A DNA stretch of 64,000 nucleotides from Sinorhizobium sp. 8-89. Its GTDB lineage: Bacteria > Pseudomonadota > Alphaproteobacteria > Rhizobiales > Rhizobiaceae. Where the stretch lies: contig NZ_JASKLR010000001.1 in NCBI RefSeq assembly GCF_030124325.1, positions 832,200 through 896,199 of the forward strand. The letters are read 5' to 3'. Of the stretch, positions 17,270 to 35,091 are shown piece after piece. The translations under genes and the position numbers were made by a program. A model generated the notes under the pieces. It saw only the letters and a list, made by a program, of their open reading frames with translations. It did not search any database and was not told where the DNA came from. Positions within the stretch are counted from its first letter, which is position 1. Each line of letters opens with the position of its first letter.

Positions 17270-17542
17270 ATGAAACGTGTGCGCGCGATGCCGATTGCAA
17301 TGCTGTCGCTGGCGGCGATCATGGCCGCCGGAAGCGTTCTTGCTGCGCCCCCTGATAGGCGCTGCACCTGTCGCAATCGCGACGGATCGAAATACGAGCT
17401 CGGCCAAACCGCCTGCATCAGGGTTGGGGGCATTTCCTATCTCGCGCGCTGCGAAATGAATCTCAACGTGACGACGTGGAAGAAACTCCGTGACGGCTGC
17501 CCGACGGCTCAAATCAGTACGGCGGACATTCGCCTCAATTGA
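17270..17542 (+). CDS. Small secreted cysteine-containing protein of unknown function
   Basis: The 90-residue product has a signal peptide (residues 1 to about 26, ending VLAAPP) and a mature domain with four Cys (CTC, AC, RC, GC spacing) likely paired in disulfides in the periplasm. I do not recognise a characterised family. It stands between the azoR terminator and the convergent rlmB gene. Confidence 0.7.
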   Translation: MKRVRAMPIAMLSLAAIMAAGSVLAAPPDRRCTCRNRDGSKYELGQTACIRVGGISYLARCEMNLNVTTWKKLRDGCPTAQISTADIRLN

Positions 17543-17565
17543 AGGCCGCGTGGCCGCCTAGCCGG

Positions 17566-18441
17566 CTAGATCTTCAGGAACTGCCGTGCCGCGTACATTG
17601 CGATCGCCGCAGCGTTGGAGACGTTCAGCGACTTGATCGCGCCCGGCATGTCGAGCCGGGCGAGCGCCTTCACCGTCTGACGCGTCTTTTGCCGCAATCC
17701 CTTGCCCTCCGACCCCAATACCAAGGCGATCCTGTTGCCGGCAAAAGTGCCTTCCAGCGGTTCCGGCCCTTCAGAATCGAGACCGATCGTCAGAAAACCG
17801 AGCTTGTGCAGCTCGTCTATCGCATCGGCGAGATTGGTGATCTGGATATAAGGGATCAGTTCCAGCGCGCCGGAGGCGGATTTCGCCAGCACGCCAGATT
17901 CGGTCGGGCTGTGGCGCATGGTGGTGATGAGCGCGCCGGCATCGAACGCCACCGCCGAGCGCATGATCGCGCCGACATTGTGAGGATCGGTCACCTGGTC
18001 GAGTACCAGTATCAACGGGCAGTCGCGCAGCGCTTCGAGCCTGCGGTGCGGCAACGGCCGCGTCTCCAGCATCACGCCCTGATGGATCGCGTCCGGCCCG
18101 AGAATCCTGTCGAGGTCCTGCGGCGTCACGATCTCGGTCGGAAAGGGGAGTGCTGAGAGGTCGCCGAGGTCCAGCCGTGCAGCCGCGTTCTGGGTTACAG
18201 AGAGCCGAACGATTTTTCGTTCCGGATTGTCGAGGGCGGCGCGAACCGTGTGCAGGCCGTGGAGAAGCACCTGCTCCGGCGCCAGCGCCTGTGGTTTCCA
18301 GTCCGCGGGCATCTTCTTGCGCTTGTCCTGCCGCGGCGTGGGAATCTCGCCGCGTTCGCGCCGGGCGTCGCGGTGGGCGCGCCGGAGATTGGCATAGTGG
18401 GTGTCCTTGGCGCTCTTGTCGCCGCTCTTGTCCTTGGTCAT
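17566..18441 (-). CDS. rlmB: TrmH/SpoU-family 23S rRNA 2'-O-ribose methyltransferase (RlmB-like)
   Basis: These SPOUT enzymes use SAM to methylate rRNA ribose; RlmB modifies G2251 of 23S rRNA. The 291-residue protein has a basic N-terminal extension (about 1-50), a substrate-binding N-domain and the SPOUT motifs: VTDPHNVGAIMRSA, LVLGSEGKGLR and LNVSNAAAIAMY. ATG 18441 (MTKDKSGDK) is chosen; a longer frame to 18567 would overlap the divergent tRNA promoter. The exact target nucleotide is inferred from family. Confidence 0.9.
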   Translation of the reverse strand: MTKDKSGDKSAKDTHYANLRRAHRDARRERGEIPTPRQDKRKKMPADWKPQALAPEQVLLHGLHTVRAALDNPERKIVRLSVTQNAAARLDLGDLSALPFPTEIVTPQDLDRILGPDAIHQGVMLETRPLPHRRLEALRDCPLILVLDQVTDPHNVGAIMRSAVAFDAGALITTMRHSPTESGVLAKSASGALELIPYIQITNLADAIDELHKLGFLTIGLDSEGPEPLEGTFAGNRIALVLGSEGKGLRQKTRQTVKALARLDMPGAIKSLNVSNAAAIAMYAARQFLKI

Positions 18442-18541
18442 GCGCGTCTTATAGTGGCGTTCGATCAACGTGGGAAACGGTTTCGGTGATCTTCGCCCGG
18501 GGCGGCTGTGGAGAATTTCTGAAATTTTGCGTTTCGCCGTG

Positions 18542-18570
18542 TTGACAGGACGAAGGAGGGCGGTCATATA
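18542..18570 (+). promoter_or_regulatory. Sigma-70-type promoter for tRNA-Tyr/tRNA-Gly/tufB
   Basis: A consensus -35 TTGACA (18542-18547) and -10 CATATA (18565-18570) are separated by 17 bases. The start would lie near 18577, about 80 bases before tRNA-Tyr. The site suits strong constitutive expression. Confidence 0.75.
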
Positions 18571-18656
18571 CCCGGCGCAGATCGCGAGGCGGTAACAAAC
18601 GTCGCCGCTTCCTTTACGATCTCAAATGCTTGGTCGATTGATCCCGACAGAATAAT

Positions 18657-18741
18657 GGAGGGATGCCCGAGTGGTTAAAGGGGACGGACTGTAAATCCGT
18701 TGGCTCAGCCTACGTTGGTTCAAATCCAACTCCCTCCACCA
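18657..18741 (+). tRNA. tRNA-Tyr (anticodon GTA)
   Basis: The 85-base class II tRNA has acceptor arms GGAGGGA/TCCCTCC, a long variable arm, anticodon loop CTGTAAA (GTA) and encoded CCA (18739-18741). It is the first gene of the tRNA-tufB group. Confidence 0.97.
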
Positions 18742-18764
18742 TTCTGCCTCAGGATCGAAGACCC

Positions 18765-18838
18765 GCGGGTATAGCTCAATGGTAGAGCAGCAGCCTTCCA
18801 AGCTGAATACGCGGGTTCGATTCCCGCTACCCGCTCCA
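18765..18838 (+). tRNA. tRNA-Gly (anticodon TCC)
   Basis: The 74-base gene has acceptor arms GCGGGTA/TACCCGC, anticodon loop CTTCCAA (TCC) and encoded CCA. It follows tRNA-Tyr by 23 bases, so both are processed from one precursor that likely includes tufB, as in the E. coli tRNA-tufB operon. Confidence 0.97.
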
Positions 18839-19100
18839 GTTCACTTCCCGCATTGCAAAGACAGCTCAGACTGCGCTTGAAATAAACACCGCATGTCGAT
18901 GATTGCGTTGATATTCGCGCGTCCGCCAGGTGGCGGTGCTGGTGTTCGGCAAGTCGTTTGATACTGAAGGGCCGGACGGCCGTGCGGCCCAGCCCCGTGC
19001 ACGCAATTAAGTCTTGCGCAAATCCCGCGAAACCCTTAAACGGCTCGACAAACCGGCCCAGCCGGCTGATCCATCTTATTTGACCACAGGAAACGTACCC

Positions 19101-20276
<1,176 letters not shown>

Positions 20277-20296
20277 TTTCCGGCACATCCGGACTT

Positions 20297-20331
20297 CCAG
20301 CCCCGCAGGCAACTGCGGGGCTTTTTCGTTG
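20297..20331 (+). terminator. Intrinsic terminator of tufB
   Basis: The stem AGCCCCGCAG/CTGCGGGGCT with loop GCAA (20299-20322) is followed by TTTTCGTT, about 20 bases after the tufB stop. Confidence 0.93.
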
Positions 20332-20360
20332 CAACTCGCAGGGCCTGCGTTTTCCAGATG

Positions 20361-20440
20361 CACGAAGTCGCTGTAGCCCTTTGAATTGCTACATGTTTAG
20401 GGTCCATAAATCGGCTCCGATTCAAGGAGATATGCAGTGG
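20361..20440 (+). repeat. RIME-like element, copy 2 (degenerate)
   Basis: It contains 'tcgctgtagccctttgaatt' with changes from the usual core, then 'catgttt', the imperfect arms TCGGCTCCGATTCAAGGA and a final 'atatgcag'. It sits between the tufB terminator and the gene at 20614, in an otherwise featureless 337-base gap (20277-20613). Confidence 0.8.
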
Positions 20441-20613
20441 GAGGCGGGTGTCATTTCGAAATTGTTCGCGTGTGATGTTTGCAACAGTCCTCTCGCAGTT
20501 CGGTGCGTTGCGGCCGATTAACATAAGGTCATCGCCTCCGATCTGTGCTATTTTCCGAGGCCTGACGATTTTGCCGGAACGGCAACGGTTGCGACCGAGG
20601 ATCGGAATCCCAA

Positions 20614-21294
20614 ATGAAAAGAAGTATCGCTACGCGCCTCGCGGCGATTGGCATCGCTTTTGTTTGTGCCGGGTTTGTTTGTGCCGGGCCTTTTCCGCAA
20701 ACGGCATCGGCCGCCGACGACGGCCCGCTTATCTGGGCGCCTGCAAAGACCGGAGCCAACGCCTACAGGCTGCGGCTCGGCATGCGTTTCCCGGGGCAAT
20801 GGGATACAACCGCCGGGGCCGAATTCTCGATGGGCGCGGAGTCGTCGGGCAAGATCAAGCCGCCCACCGCCCCCGTACGCCTCTGGGGCGCGCTTTCGCG
20901 CAAGAGCAAGGGACGGGCGACCACGCGCTCCTCGTTATTCAACATGGACTTCAACGCCTTGACCGGCACCAGCAATGTGGGCGCCGGTACCGCACGAACA
21001 TGGATTGTGACGCCGACACTCGATGCGGAAGTCCACCGCAGCATCGCCCTTCAGTGCAACGCCTATGAGAACAGTTGCGCCAAACCGAGGCTGACGCAAT
21101 CAGCCCGGCTCGCATCTCCAGCGACCCGGACGTCACTTGTCGCTCAGGGTGAGCTTTCCAGCGACGGCATCAGCGGCTTGAGCCGCATTGGCTTCGAGCA
21201 GAAGTTCGGCAATTTACAGCTCGGGGCCGCCGTCGCCGACCCGTTGTTGGCGCCCCGCAGCGTGTTCGATATTCGCTACAGCCTGCGATGGTGA
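20614..21294 (+). CDS. Secreted, probable outer-membrane beta-barrel protein of unknown function
   Basis: The 226-residue product has a signal peptide (about 1-33, ending TASAAD; it includes a tandem VCAGFVCAG). Mature sequence alternates hydrophobic and polar residues typical of beta strands (for example YRLRLGMRFPGQWDTTAGAE, GLSRIGFEQKFG). It ends FDIRYSLRW; a C-terminal aromatic residue after an alternating strand is a hallmark of BAM-assembled outer-membrane proteins. I do not recognise a named family. RIME-like elements lie on both sides. Confidence 0.72.
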   Translation: MKRSIATRLAAIGIAFVCAGFVCAGPFPQTASAADDGPLIWAPAKTGANAYRLRLGMRFPGQWDTTAGAEFSMGAESSGKIKPPTAPVRLWGALSRKSKGRATTRSSLFNMDFNALTGTSNVGAGTARTWIVTPTLDAEVHRSIALQCNAYENSCAKPRLTQSARLASPATRTSLVAQGELSSDGISGLSRIGFEQKFGNLQLGAAVADPLLAPRSVFDIRYSLRW

Positions 21295-21390
21295 TAAACG
21301 GCATGCGACGTACGCGCATCTTGTGCAAACGAACAAAGCGGCTAACAATCGCTTCGCTTTCTGTAGGCCGTGCGTCTTTGAGGGGAGCAA

Positions 21391-21460
21391 GTCGCTGTAG
21401 CACTTTGAATTGCTGCATGTTTCCCTAACTTGGCTTGGATTTAAGGAAACCTGCAGCAGG
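21391..21460 (+). repeat. RIME-like element, copy 3
   Basis: The core 'gtcgctgtagcactttgaat' and 'tgctgcatgtttccctaac' are followed by 'ggatttaaggaaacctgcag'. The final 'gcaggggaggcg' gives the Shine-Dalgarno sequence of the next gene. Confidence 0.85.
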
Positions 21461-21469
21461 GGAGGCGTC

Positions 21470-22363
21470 ATGAAAAAGCGAATTCTTTTTACCGGCGGCG
21501 CAGGCAAGGCCGGCCGGCATGCCGTACCTTATCTTGTTGAGGCGGGTTACGAGGTGCACAATGTCGACCTCGTTCCGCTCGAAAGCCCCGGCGTCACGAA
21601 CCTCATCGCCGACATCACCGATAGTGGCCAGATGTTCAATGCGCTCTCGATGCATCGGGACTTTCCCGATCTCGATCAGGGGCAGCAGTCCTTCGATGCC
21701 GTCGTGCACTTTGCCGCCATTCCGCGCATTCTCATCAAGCCGGATAACGAGACCTTCCGGGTCAATGTCATGGGCACCTACAACGTGATCGAGGCGGCGG
21801 TGAAGCTCGGTATCCGCAAGATCATCATTGCTTCTAGCGAGACGACCTACGGCGTCTGCTTTGCGGAGGGTCATCGCGATTTCCACCAATTCCCGCTGGA
21901 GGAGGACTACGACGTCAATCCGATGGACTCCTACGGGCTCTCCAAGGTGGTGAACGAGAAGACGGCGCGCGCCTTTGCCGAGCGCTCGGGGTTCGACATT
22001 TATGCATTGCGCATCGGCAACGTGATCGAGCCGCATGAATATGCGAATTTCCCGCATTATTTCGCCAACCCCGAAATCCGCAAAAGAATTGCCTGGAGCT
22101 ACATCGATGCGCGCGATCTCGGCCAGATCGTCAAGCTCTGCATAGAGAAGGACGGCCTCGGCTTTACGATATTCAACGCCGCGAACGACACGGTCTCGGC
22201 CAACACGCCTTCGCGTGAACTTGCCAGGCGGTTTTATCCGAATGTTTCCTTCAAAAGAGAGATCGGCGAGTTCGAAGGTCTGCTCTCGAACAGGAAGATT
22301 CGCGAGGTTCTCGGGTTCAAGGAGGAACATGACTGGCGGAAATACGTCCAGTTGGAGAATTGA
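21470..22363 (+). CDS. NAD(P)-dependent extended SDR (epimerase/dehydratase family)
   Basis: The 297-residue protein has the Rossmann glycine motif TGGAGKAGRHA (about 8-18), the active-site Ser/Thr region ASSETTYG and the catalytic YGLSKVVNEK (YxxxK). These are features of NAD-dependent sugar epimerases, dehydratases and uronate dehydrogenases. The substrate is not apparent. The start at ATG 21470 has GGGGAGG seven bases upstream. It is flanked by a RIME-like element on the left and tRNA-Trp on the right. Confidence 0.85.
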   Translation: MKKRILFTGGAGKAGRHAVPYLVEAGYEVHNVDLVPLESPGVTNLIADITDSGQMFNALSMHRDFPDLDQGQQSFDAVVHFAAIPRILIKPDNETFRVNVMGTYNVIEAAVKLGIRKIIIASSETTYGVCFAEGHRDFHQFPLEEDYDVNPMDSYGLSKVVNEKTARAFAERSGFDIYALRIGNVIEPHEYANFPHYFANPEIRKRIAWSYIDARDLGQIVKLCIEKDGLGFTIFNAANDTVSANTPSRELARRFYPNVSFKREIGEFEGLLSNRKIREVLGFKEEHDWRKYVQLEN

Positions 22364-22441
22364 AGCGCCGCGAGCGCTTGCAGCGTCGACTGCGGCCGCG
22401 AAATTTTCTTGGAACTTTTTTCCCATTTGGCGCAAATGCGC

Positions 22442-22470
22442 TTGAAAGCGTCCGGCAAACTGAATATGAA
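22442..22470 (+). promoter_or_regulatory. Probable promoter for tRNA-Trp-secE
   Basis: The motif TTGAAA (22442-22447), preceded by C as in rhizobial CTTGAC boxes, is 17 bases from TATGAA (22465-22470). The predicted start is about 45 bases before tRNA-Trp. Confidence 0.6.
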
Positions 22471-22522
22471 GCCGCTGACCTGAGACGCGTGCGGGCCATT
22501 TGGCCGGTCGGCGTTTCGGTCT

Positions 22523-22598
<76 letters not shown>

Positions 22599-22798
22599 GT
22601 TTCGTCATTCTTGCCTCATCGTCTGAATTCGGCCAGAATGAAAAAAGGGTAGGGCGGCGCGGCCGTCTTTTTATATTCACAGAAAGACTGATTGGCTCTT
22701 GTGGTTTTCGGAATCGGTCTTTATGTAGGGTCCAAACAGACACGCGGTGCGTGGGGCTGAATCATCGGCTTTACGCGCCGTAATGGCGTGAGCATTTT

Positions 22799-22999
22799 AT
22801 GGCATCCAAAACGAATCCGTTCACGTTTCTGCAGCAAGTTCGCTCCGAAACGTCAAAAGTGACTTGGCCCTCACGGCGCGAGACGATGATCTCGACGCTG
22901 ATGGTCTTTGTCATGGTCTCTTTTGCCGCCGCCTTTTTCTTTGGTGCGGACCAGTTGATGGGCTGGCTGATGAGCCTCGTCCTCAACGTTGGCGCTTGA
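22799..22999 (+). CDS. secE: Preprotein translocase subunit SecE
   Basis: SecE stabilises the SecYEG channel in the inner membrane. This is the short 66-residue form with an amphipathic segment (SETSKVTWPSRRET, about 17-30) followed by one transmembrane helix (about 32-60). It lies between tRNA-Trp and nusG, its standard position. Confidence 0.96.
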   Translation: MASKTNPFTFLQQVRSETSKVTWPSRRETMISTLMVFVMVSFAAAFFFGADQLMGWLMSLVLNVGA

Positions 23000-23015
23000 T
23001 TGGGTGGAGAGTAGC

Positions 23016-23546
23016 ATGGCTGCGCGCTGGTATATCGTTCACGCCTATTCGAATTTCGAAAAGAAGGTCGCCGAGTCGATCGAGGAAAAGGCCAAGCAGA
23101 AAGGTCTGGATCACCTTTTCGAAAAGATTCTCGTTCCGACGGAAAAGGTCGTCGAGATCCGTCGCGGCCGCAAGGTCGACGCGGAACGCAAGTTTTTTCC
23201 GGGCTACGTGCTTGTTCGCGCCAATCTGACCGATGAGGCCTATCACCTCATCAAGAATACGCCGAAGGTCACGGGTTTCCTCGGGACCGATAGCAAGCCC
23301 GTTCCGATTCCGGATCATGAGGCCGAGCGGATCCTTGGTCAGGTCCAGGACGGTGTCGATCGTCCGAAGCCGTCAGTTTCTTTCGAGATCGGCGAGCAGG
23401 TCCGGGTATCGGATGGTCCGTTCGCATCCTTCAACGGCATCGTCCAGGATGTCGATGAAGAGCGGTCGCGCCTGAAGGTCGAGGTTTCCATCTTTGGTCG
23501 CGCGACCCCCGTCGAGCTGGAATATGGCCAGGTCGAAAAGGTCTGA
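23016..23546 (+). CDS. nusG: Transcription termination/antitermination protein NusG
   Basis: NusG binds RNA polymerase and links it to Rho or to the ribosome (S10). The 176-residue protein has the NGN domain start MAARWYIVHAYSNFEKKV, the FFPGYVLVR motif and a C-terminal KOW domain (FASFNGIVQDVDEERSRLKVEVSIFGR). ATG 23016 matches family length; it is 16 bases after secE. Confidence 0.97.
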   Translation: MAARWYIVHAYSNFEKKVAESIEEKAKQKGLDHLFEKILVPTEKVVEIRRGRKVDAERKFFPGYVLVRANLTDEAYHLIKNTPKVTGFLGTDSKPVPIPDHEAERILGQVQDGVDRPKPSVSFEIGEQVRVSDGPFASFNGIVQDVDEERSRLKVEVSIFGRATPVELEYGQVEKV

Positions 23547-23670
23547 AAACCATAGGTTTTAAAAGGGATGGGCGGGCCGACTGGCCTGTTCCGGCGGAGT
23601 GATCCGCATGCGCGTGGGAGGTGTCCGGTCTTAGCCGGGTCGGATTGTCCGCACCACGCAACCGCAGCCG

Positions 23671-23686
23671 CCGGTCGAGAGACCGG
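23671..23686 (+). promoter_or_regulatory. GAGA-loop hairpin in the rplK leader
   Basis: The inverted repeat CCGGTC-GAGA-GACCGG lies in the 214-base gap between nusG and rplK. In E. coli ribosomal protein L1 represses the rplKA message by binding a leader structure. Whether this hairpin is part of such a site is inference. Confidence 0.4.
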
Positions 23687-23760
23687 TAAATGGCCGGGCG
23701 ACCGGCTCAACAGTTCCTCTTCCGGTCTGATCGTGAAGGGGCATTCAGAGGCAGAGAGAA

Positions 23761-24189
23761 ATGGCTAAGAAAGTTGCAGGCCAGCTCAAGCTGCAGGTGA
23801 AGGCCGGCTCGGCGAATCCGTCGCCGCCGATCGGTCCTGCGCTTGGTCAGCGTGGCATTAACATCATGGAATTCTGCAAGGCGTTCAATGCCGCCACGCA
23901 GGAAATGGAAAAGGGTATGCCGATTCCGGTCGTCATCACCTATTACCAGGACAAGTCCTTCACTTTCGTCATGAAGCAGCCGCCGGTCAGCTACTTCCTG
24001 AAGCGTGAAGCAAAGATCCAGTCGGGCTCGAAGACCCCGGGCAAGGCCAGGGCCGGCTCGATCTCCAAGGCTCAGATCCGTACGATCGCAGAGGCCAAGA
24101 TGAAGGACCTCAACGCGGCCGATATCGAAGGCGCAATGGCAATGGTCGAGGGCTCTGCCCGCTCCATGGGCCTGGAAGTGACGGGCTAA
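23761..24189 (+). CDS. rplK: 50S ribosomal protein L11
   Basis: L11 binds the GTPase-associated region of 23S rRNA and supports factor binding and stringent response. The 142-residue length and sequence are standard, including the proline-rich [16 protein letters not shown] loop and [22 protein letters not shown] motif precedes ATG 23761. It is four bases ahead of rplA, so they are translationally coupled. Confidence 0.98.
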   Translation: MAKKVAGQLKLQVKAGSANPSPPIGPALGQRGINIMEFCKAFNAATQEMEKGMPIPVVITYYQDKSFTFVMKQPPVSYFLKREAKIQSGSKTPGKARAGSISKAQIRTIAEAKMKDLNAADIEGAMAMVEGSARSMGLEVTG

Positions 24190-24193
24190 GACC

Positions 24194-24892
24194 ATGGCGA
24201 AGATTGCAAAGCGTGTACAGAAGTCCCGCGAGGGCATCGATCCGGCAAAGATCTACGGCCTCGGTGAAGCCGTAACGCTGGTCAAGGAGCGTGCGACGGC
24301 AAAGTTCGATGAAACCATCGAAGTCGCCATGAACCTCGGCGTCGATCCGCGCCACGCCGACCAGATGGTCCGCGGCGTTGTCAACCTGCCGAACGGCACC
24401 GGCCGCTCGGTTCGCGTTGCCGTTTTCGCGCGCGGCGCGAAGGCTGACGAAGCCAAGGCTGCCGGTGCTGACGTCGTCGGTGCCGAAGACCTCGTCGAGA
24501 TCGTCCAGGGCGGCAAGATCGACTTCGATCGCTGCATCGCCACCCCGGACATGATGCCGCTCGTCGGCCGTCTCGGTAAGGTACTCGGCCCGCGTGGCAT
24601 GATGCCGAACCCGAAGGTCGGCACGGTCACCATGGACGTAGCCGCTGCCGTCAAGGCCTCCAAGGGTGGTGCGGTCGAGTTCCGCGTCGAAAAGGCCGGT
24701 ATCGTTCACGCCGGCGTCGGCAAGGCGTCCTTCGATGCCAAGGCGCTGGAAGAAAACATCCGCGCCTTCGCTGATGCCGTGATCAAGGCCAAGCCGGCTG
24801 GCGCCAAGGGCAACTACGTCAAGCGCGTAGCGATCTCCTCGACCATGGGTCCGGGCCTCAAGATCGACCCGGCAACGCTCAGCGTTGCCTGA
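24194..24892 (+). CDS. rplA: 50S ribosomal protein L1
   Basis: L1 forms the mobile L1 stalk and represses its own operon in many bacteria. The 232-residue protein shows the conserved [18 protein letters not shown] loop and [18 protein letters not shown]. It is coupled to rplK and followed by a structured 329-base leader of rplJ. Confidence 0.98.
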   Translation: MAKIAKRVQKSREGIDPAKIYGLGEAVTLVKERATAKFDETIEVAMNLGVDPRHADQMVRGVVNLPNGTGRSVRVAVFARGAKADEAKAAGADVVGAEDLVEIVQGGKIDFDRCIATPDMMPLVGRLGKVLGPRGMMPNPKVGTVTMDVAAAVKASKGGAVEFRVEKAGIVHAGVGKASFDAKALEENIRAFADAVIKAKPAGAKGNYVKRVAISSTMGPGLKIDPATLSVA

Positions 24893-25221
24893 CAAATTCC
24901 GGGCTTCGGCCCGAAACTGAATTTCCGGCCTTTCGAGGCCGGAAATAACCGGACTTCGGTCCGGAACTCCTGTCCGAGATTGCGGGTGGTTTTACCTTAA
25001 TCACCATTGCCCGCATGAGACGGGTAAGATCTGAATTTTGAACAACGCCTTCGGCGTCGAAATTCGGTTCGAACCTCGCTTGCCTTGTGTCAGACCCGGC
25101 TCTTCCGGGAACGCCAAGGGACAGGATCCTTAAGCGTTGCTTGGGATCGAGCATGATCCCGGGTGACAAAGGCAAACCCGGCAGGGCTGCGTGAAGCAAC
25201 CCTGTCAACTGGAGACAGACA
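24893..25221 (+). promoter_or_regulatory. Structured leader of rplJL (candidate L10 regulatory leader)
   Basis: This gap has three consecutive hairpins: CGGGC-TTCG-GCCCG (24900-24913), TTTCCGGCC/GGCCGGAAA (24922-24945) and CCGGAC-TTCG-GTCCGG (24949-24964). Two have UUCG-type tetraloops. Further paired segments follow up to the rplJ start. An autoregulatory leader bound by the L10-L12 complex is known at this place in many bacteria; its core kink-turn motif was not verified here. Confidence 0.55.
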
Positions 25222-25740
25222 GTGGAAAGAGCGGAAAAACGCGAATTCGTCACGGAGCTGAACGAAGTCTTCAAGGCTTCCGGTTCGGTTGTCGTGGCCC
25301 ACTATGCTGGTGTCACAGTCGCGCAGATGAACGACTTCCGTTCGAAGATGCGCGCTGCTGGCGGCACCGTCAGAGTCGCGAAAAACCGCCTGGCCAAGAT
25401 CGCTCTTCAGGGCACGGAGTCTGAAGGGATGACCGATCTCTTCAAGGGGCAGACGCTGATTGCATACAGCACTGACCCTGTAACGGCTCCGAAGGTCGTC
25501 GTGGATTTCGCCAAGACCAACGACAAGCTCGTTGTGCTCGGCGGCGCCATGGGGACAACCACGCTCAACGCCGAAGGTGTCAAGTCGCTTGCGACCCTGC
25601 CTTCGCTCGACGAGCTGCGCGCGAAGCTGCTGGGCCTTCTCAATGCCCCGGCAACCCGCGTCGCGACGGTTGTCGCAGCACCGGCAAGTCAGCTTGCTCG
25701 CGTGTTCTCGGCCTATGCCAAGAAGGACGAAGCCGCCTGA
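25222..25740 (+). CDS. rplJ: 50S ribosomal protein L10
   Basis: L10 anchors L7/L12 dimers to the ribosome stalk. The 172-residue product starts at GTG 25222, with GGAG seven bases upstream. The N-terminal rRNA-binding domain (about 1-130, including [17 protein letters not shown] and [12 protein letters not shown]) and a helical C-terminal tail for L12 binding are present. Confidence 0.97.
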   Translation: MERAEKREFVTELNEVFKASGSVVVAHYAGVTVAQMNDFRSKMRAAGGTVRVAKNRLAKIALQGTESEGMTDLFKGQTLIAYSTDPVTAPKVVVDFAKTNDKLVVLGGAMGTTTLNAEGVKSLATLPSLDELRAKLLGLLNAPATRVATVVAAPASQLARVFSAYAKKDEAA

Positions 25741-25797
25741 GGCGGAATTTCGCTGTTGTATTTAAAACCAGTTCGAACCGAACAAAGGAAAAGTAAA

Positions 25798-26178
25798 ATG
25801 GCTGATCTCGCAAAGATCGTTGAAGACCTCTCCTCGCTGACCGTTCTGGAAGCTGCAGAACTTTCGAAGCTTCTCGAAGAAAAGTGGGGCGTTTCTGCCG
25901 CTGCTCCGGTAGCTGTTGCTGCCGCTGGCGGTGCTGCTGGTGCGGCTGCCCCGGCTGAAGAAGAGAAGACCGAGTTCGACGTCATCCTGACGGATGCCGG
26001 CGCGAACAAGATCAACGTCATCAAGGAAGTCCGCGCCATCACCGGCCTCGGCCTCAAGGAAGCCAAGGATCTCGTCGAAGGCGCTCCGAAGGCTGTCAAG
26101 GAAGCTGTTTCCAAGGCTGAAGCTGCGGACCTCAAGAAGAAGCTCGAAGACGCTGGCGCCAAGGTTGACGTCAAGTAA
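25798..26178 (+). CDS. rplL: 50S ribosomal protein L7/L12
   Basis: L7/L12 recruits translation factors. The 126-residue protein has the N-terminal dimerisation helices ([20 protein letters not shown]), an Ala/Gly/Pro hinge (about 36-55) and the factor-binding domain ([11 protein letters not shown]...[12 protein letters not shown]). AAAGGAAAAG precedes ATG 25798. It is the last gene before rpoB. Confidence 0.98.
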   Translation: MADLAKIVEDLSSLTVLEAAELSKLLEEKWGVSAAAPVAVAAAGGAAGAAAPAEEEKTEFDVILTDAGANKINVIKEVRAITGLGLKEAKDLVEGAPKAVKEAVSKAEAADLKKKLEDAGAKVDVK

Positions 26179-26241
26179 TTCGACGAAATGCAAAGGAGGG
26201 GTGGCCGTTTGGCCGCCTCTCTTTGACCGTTTTTAGAACAT

Positions 26242-26279
26242 ATTACCCAAAAGCCTGTCGAAAACGGCTTTTGGGTAAT
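26242..26279 (+). terminator. Long hairpin between rplL and rpoB (attenuator or processing site)
   Basis: A perfect 14-base-pair stem (ATTACCCAAAAGCC with GGCTTTTGGGTAAT, 10-base loop) sits 64 bases after rplL and 164 bases before rpoB. No clean T-run follows, so partial attenuation or RNase III cutting, known at this position in E. coli, is more likely than full termination. Confidence 0.65.
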
Positions 26280-26442
26280 GGGTTCTTCAAGAGGATGGTC
26301 TCAACGGAAGACAGCACAGCAATCCGCGCTGGGCGTTTTCCGGAAGTTGGACGAGATTGAACTACCCATTGATTGACGGGGTCGACTGGCCATCGGTTCC
26401 CGTCCGTTGCAGGCCCGGATGCAAGATTGACAAGGAGCGACG

Positions 26443-30585
<4,143 letters not shown>

Positions 30586-30770
30586 GACGACATCAGGTGC
30601 GTGCCGTATCGCGGCACGCACCGTTTCCGCCGCAGGGCAGCGTGTTGTCCGCGGTAGGAACAGGGCCGCACCCGATGCGGTTTTAGCTGTTTATAGGGCA
30701 GGGGCCGGCGCCCGGGATTTGCCGGCACCCCCGCCAAGCTCAGGGCGTAATGCCCGCAAAGGAGACAGGC

Positions 30771-34976
<4,206 letters not shown>

Positions 34977-35021
34977 TCGCAAGGGGAGGGCGACCAGCGC
35001 CCGTTCCTCCAGAGAATAAAG

Positions 35022-35056
35022 AAGCCGCCCGGAGCGATCCGGGCGGCTTTGTCATT
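35022..35056. terminator. Terminator of the rpoBC operon
   Basis: A perfect 12-base-pair stem AAGCCGCCCGGA/TCCGGGCGGCTT with a GCGA tetraloop (35022-35049) is followed by TTGTCATT. It also lies downstream of the converging gene at 35092 and may serve both, because A-rich sequence precedes it. Confidence 0.92.
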
Positions 35057-35091
35057 CCGTCTGTGCAGACAATACGAGCCGCGCAGTGCCG

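Noticed and set aside
22364..22522. Integrase attachment or prophage scar next to tRNA-Trp
   Set aside because: No integrase, no direct repeat of the tRNA 3' end within the neighbouring accessory genes.
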